Of a DNA stretch of 64,000 bases, positions 60,962 through 64,000 are shown piece by piece (the first letter of the stretch is position 1; every line of letters starts with the position of its first letter). The notes below the pieces were generated by a model, which worked only from the letters and a program-made list of their open reading frames with translations, searched no databases and was not told where the DNA came from. Position numbers and translations under genes: made by a program. The DNA is from an uncultured Spirochaetales bacterium (GTDB taxonomy: Bacteria > Spirochaetota > Spirochaetia > Sphaerochaetales > Sphaerochaetaceae), in assembly GCA_949293595.1 (NCBI GenBank), contig CASFDW010000002.1, positions 248,001-312,000 of the forward strand, written 5' to 3'.

Positions 60962-63900
60962 TCAGTTTTTTTCTTCTTCGAGCAGTGCCTCGACCTGATA
61001 TGCGCTCTTGAGCTCTCTTTCGAAAAGCTCTTTTATGAAGGCATCGTCGTCGAATCCTTTCTTATGGTATCTCACGGCGATCGAAAGCGCTGAAACAAGT
61101 ATAAGAAGCTGCATCTTTTCCTTGTTGTACCAGGTCTTTCCGTTGTATGCGTTCAGACCTGCGAAATCCTTCGCTCCGTCATCCTTGAGGATTTCCGCGA
61201 GGATTCCAACCGGATCACCCACATCTTTCGCCTTGATGCCCTGCGCTGCGGTCAGGAACAATGCCGCACCATGGGCTATGAGCCTTGCCTCGTTCTCATC
61301 GAGCCCGAGCCTCACCACCTCCTCCTCGAAGAGATATGGAAGAAGCATCTCGTCCGCACATTCCATAGCTTCCTTTATGCTTCTGTTGGAGACGAACGGC
61401 TTGAGCGCCGTGGCTTCCGCCAGCATGAGAGGCAGGATCTTCTCCATTCCTCCCCATGTGTTGAATGCGTCGCTCGTCCTCTTTTTGAAAAGAGTTGAAA
61501 GGATCTTGACCTCTCCCACCATCTTCTTCGGGTCTATTTCGTCCATTGGGCCGAGCATCGCCTTCACGACATCGTCGAACGACGGATAAACTTCCGGAAG
61601 CTTCGCATATATCTCAGCTATCGAAAGGAGTATCTGTCTTTCTGCCACAGGGTCCGATTCCCCTTTTGTTATGAGCTCGAGAGTCTTGAGGAACGGCTGT
61701 CCCTTGAATGCCTCGTACAGCTTGAAGAGCCCTTTCAGCCTTATGAGGGAGACGGCGACCTTGAGGTTCCTGACACCTTTTGTACCGTAGGTGTTCCAGA
61801 GGATTTCATACGATCCGTCGGTGTCCTCCACCTCCCTTATGTTCCAGTAAACCCTTGCCTCGTATCCGTCGAGGGCGAAATTGAATCCCTCCTCGAAAAG
61901 CTTCATCGAAGGCATAAGATACACCAGGCCGTCGCTGAAGCACTCGAGAATGACGTATCTCCTTGCCCTGAAAGAGAGTCCGAGATTGTCCGCCAGCTGT
62001 GTCGTGACCGTCGTTTTCTCATCTCCCTTCTTGCGGAGCTTTGGAACCGACTGCTTGATGTTGCCCCATATCCTTTCATACTGGTTGTTGAACAGCACGA
62101 GGGTCCTTTCGTTCCCTTGCCCGTTTACGAATGCGAAAACGCTTTCGAGCACTGATCCGTTGTTGTAGCAGTCGTAGAGATTGAAATGTTCAACATTGCT
62201 GAACAGATATCTCCGTCTGAAAAGCGGGAATATCTTCCGGTAGTGCTCTGCGATCAGTCCCTCGTTCGGAATTTCGTTCCAATACGCCCTCTTGTATTCC
62301 ATTCCGTATTTCTCATGGAAGCCTTCGATCTGTCCGTGGCCTATCATCGGGAGTCCGGGAAGGGTTGCAAGGAGTGTGCAGATGCCGAAATATCTTCCTC
62401 CATCGCCGAACTGGGCTATCGCGGTCTCCTCGTCGGGGTTGTTCATGAAATTGACATACCTCTTGAGGATTTCGGGTTCGAACACGAGCGTGTTCTTTAT
62501 TCCCAGCCTGTATTTTTCGTTCTCCTGATTCTTGAGCATGTTCATGAACGCCGAGTTGTACACGCGGTGCATGCCCAATGTCCTTACGAAGTAACCCTCC
62601 ATCATCCAGAAGGCCTCGGCAAGCAGGAGCGTGTCCGGAACCTCGGTTGCGATCCTGTCGACGACCTCCCTCCAGAATTCCTGCGGTATGCGGGCGTTGA
62701 ATTCGCTCTCGCTCAGTGCGTGTCCGGCCCGTCCTGCTATGTCTCCGGCCTGTCCGGGCTTGGGATACCATAGCCTCTGTATATGACGTTTTGCCAACGT
62801 CATCGCTGCATCGAAACGGATTATCGGGAAATTCTTTGCCACATGGATGATTTTCTGTATGACGGCTTCCCTTGTGGTCGGATTGAGATAATCAAGCTGG
62901 GCAGTATCGTTCCAGGGCATCGTTGTTCCATCATTTCCATGGAAGATGTATCTGACCTGTCCGTTTCTCCTGTCTACGAGCCGGAATGTCACGGCGGCAT
63001 CCGTCCTGTCGTAATAATGATCTTCGATCTTGACCTCGAAATCAGGATTTGTGGACAGATCCGGTCCGTTGTAGGTATATGACGGGAACGGAGGCCAGTC
63101 CTGGCTTATGTAGTAGTCCGGATGTTCGTACACCCAGTTGCCGTCTATTCCGGTATGGTTCGGAACCATGTCCGATGCCAGGCGGATCCCTCTTTTCTGG
63201 CATCGTATGCGCAGGTTTTCAAGAGCTTCCCATCCTCCGATCTGATATGAGATGTCATAGTCTTTCAGCGAATATGCGGAAGCTTCGGCATCCGGGTTGC
63301 CGCATAGGTTCTTTATCGTTTTGGATGCCGTGCTCCTTTCCCACAATCCGATGAGCCATAGGGCGGTGAACCCTCTTTCCTGCAGCAGGTCGAGCTCCTT
63401 GTCGGGAATCTGGTCGAGTCTTGTTATCTCCTTCTTGTACTGCTTGGATAGCTGGTCGAGCCAGACCAAGGTGCATTTTGCGATCATCACTACGCGCGGC
63501 ATCCAGTTCGAATCATCGCTGAACGCCTCATACTCGTAGGCTTCGCTCGAGAAATCCGTAACCGGCATCGGTCCCGGAGGACCTGGCATACCCCTGTCCT
63601 TTTCCTCTTCCCTGATATAATCAAGGGACTGCTGCAGGAGCTTGAGCAGCTCGGATGGGAGAAGGTAGGCCCATTCCTTGAGGATGTATCTTATCTGATC
63701 GGTAAGGGAATCCGGATATATTCTCGCCGGCTTTGTAAGAAGGGTGAATATGTCCTCGTCCTCCAGGCTCTTCCCGTTCCGCGACTCATCCTTTATGTAT
63801 GCGCTCAGAAGCGAGGCCAGAGCGGAGAAGCCCTGAGGATATACCAGTCCGTCCGGATGCACGAACGGTTTTGATGCGGAAACGAGAGCAGGGTTGTTTA

Positions 63901-63976
63901 TCATCACCTGATGGACGAAGAACGACCTTGCGTTCTCCTCCTCCCTTGGTTCGCCGCTTTTCTTCTCCTCGTCCAT
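60962..63976 (-). CDS. GH13 alpha-amylase family protein with long flanking domains
   Basis: This protein of at least 1004 residues acts on alpha-glucans, by hydrolysis or transfer. A GH13 barrel spans about 160-640: SDMVPNHTG (268-276), nucleophile Asp389 in IIRFDAAMTL, acid Glu454 in LLAEAFW, and a third acid likely Asp515 in MNNPDE where most relatives have NHD. The N-terminal 150 residues are helical, with a short collagen-like stretch GMPGPPGPMP (129-138). The C-terminal 350 residues are mostly helical and unrecognised. No signal peptide is seen. No SD precedes the ATG at 63976 and the frame stays open to the window edge, so the true start may lie outside. Confidence 0.85.
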   Translation of the reverse strand: MDEEKKSGEPREEENARSFFVHQVMINNPALVSASKPFVHPDGLVYPQGFSALASLLSAYIKDESRNGKSLEDEDIFTLLTKPARIYPDSLTDQIRYILKEWAYLLPSELLKLLQQSLDYIREEEKDRGMPGPPGPMPVTDFSSEAYEYEAFSDDSNWMPRVVMIAKCTLVWLDQLSKQYKKEITRLDQIPDKELDLLQERGFTALWLIGLWERSTASKTIKNLCGNPDAEASAYSLKDYDISYQIGGWEALENLRIRCQKRGIRLASDMVPNHTGIDGNWVYEHPDYYISQDWPPFPSYTYNGPDLSTNPDFEVKIEDHYYDRTDAAVTFRLVDRRNGQVRYIFHGNDGTTMPWNDTAQLDYLNPTTREAVIQKIIHVAKNFPIIRFDAAMTLAKRHIQRLWYPKPGQAGDIAGRAGHALSESEFNARIPQEFWREVVDRIATEVPDTLLLAEAFWMMEGYFVRTLGMHRVYNSAFMNMLKNQENEKYRLGIKNTLVFEPEILKRYVNFMNNPDEETAIAQFGDGGRYFGICTLLATLPGLPMIGHGQIEGFHEKYGMEYKRAYWNEIPNEGLIAEHYRKIFPLFRRRYLFSNVEHFNLYDCYNNGSVLESVFAFVNGQGNERTLVLFNNQYERIWGNIKQSVPKLRKKGDEKTTVTTQLADNLGLSFRARRYVILECFSDGLVYLMPSMKLFEEGFNFALDGYEARVYWNIREVEDTDGSYEILWNTYGTKGVRNLKVAVSLIRLKGLFKLYEAFKGQPFLKTLELITKGESDPVAERQILLSIAEIYAKLPEVYPSFDDVVKAMLGPMDEIDPKKMVGEVKILSTLFKKRTSDAFNTWGGMEKILPLMLAEATALKPFVSNRSIKEAMECADEMLLPYLFEEEVVRLGLDENEARLIAHGAALFLTAAQGIKAKDVGDPVGILAEILKDDGAKDFAGLNAYNGKTWYNKEKMQLLILVSALSIAVRYHKKGFDDDAFIKELFERELKSAYQVEALLEEEKN

Positions 63977-64000
63977 GAGCGGGGAAGGGAAATGCTGGTT

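Noticed and set aside
1..64000. CRISPR array, prophage or transposon
   Set aside because: No regularly spaced repeats, integrase, transposase or phage structural gene was seen on either strand.

Overview
The window looks like chromosomal DNA around the replication origin of a host-associated spirochaete, most like the Sphaerochaeta/Treponema group. This placement is inferred, not proven. Clues are the order gyrA-gyrB-dnaA-dnaN-recF-dciA-rpmH-rnpA-yidC-jag, a cyclophilin-FKBP fusion protein of a type reported from Treponema denticola, and a gut-type set of sugar and peptide genes. No rRNA, phage, IS element or CRISPR array was seen.

Layout. 1-5.8 kb: the end of a PrpR-like regulator, a two-component system, and a divergent DedA/TVP38-pssA-psd operon for phosphatidylethanolamine. 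6.0-7.0 kb: a DUF3793-flavodoxin pair behind an iron-box-like palindrome. 7.1-14.8 kb: a host-glycan locus with a GH112 phosphorylase, sugar ABC transporter, AraC-type regulator and cytoplasmic sulfatase. 14.9-18.5 kb: tRNA-Ser, SRP RNA, two small genes, then dnaX-ebfC-recR. 18.5-30.7 kb: peptide ABC transporter, GH63-like glycosidase, lipid kinase, MATE pump, nagA, two peptidases and a TraB-family protein. 30.8-35.2 kb: radA, the immunophilin fusion, parB, parA and an Nfu protein. 35.2-35.8 kb: an AT-rich gap with two perfect parS sites. 35.9-48.1 kb: the origin core, with gyrase genes leftward and dnaA onward rightward; the dnaA-dnaN gap carries a DnaA-box cluster and is the likely oriC. 48.2-64 kb: perR-rubrerythrin, a purine permease, adenosine-type kinase, rsmE, a C-terminal processing protease, lgt, aminopeptidase P, gpmI, two membrane genes and a large GH13 protein.

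How the parts work together. The glycan locus probably imports galactose-HexNAc disaccharides and cleaves them inside the cell; nagA can feed GlcNAc-6-P into glycolysis. parABS and oriC form the replication/segregation hub.

The most unexpected signal is regulatory. At least ten genes have a recognisable -10 hexamer exactly 6-7 nt before the start codon, most with a -35 element 17-18 nt further up and none with a clear Shine-Dalgarno. This predicts transcripts starting at the A of the ATG (leaderless mRNAs), including those for parA, lgt, ctpA, nagA and the AraC regulator. Other notable signals are a nine-A run in dnaX where either single-base slip gives a short gamma-like product, a perR promoter embedded in a long dyad, and an iron-box-like operator over the flavodoxin promoter.
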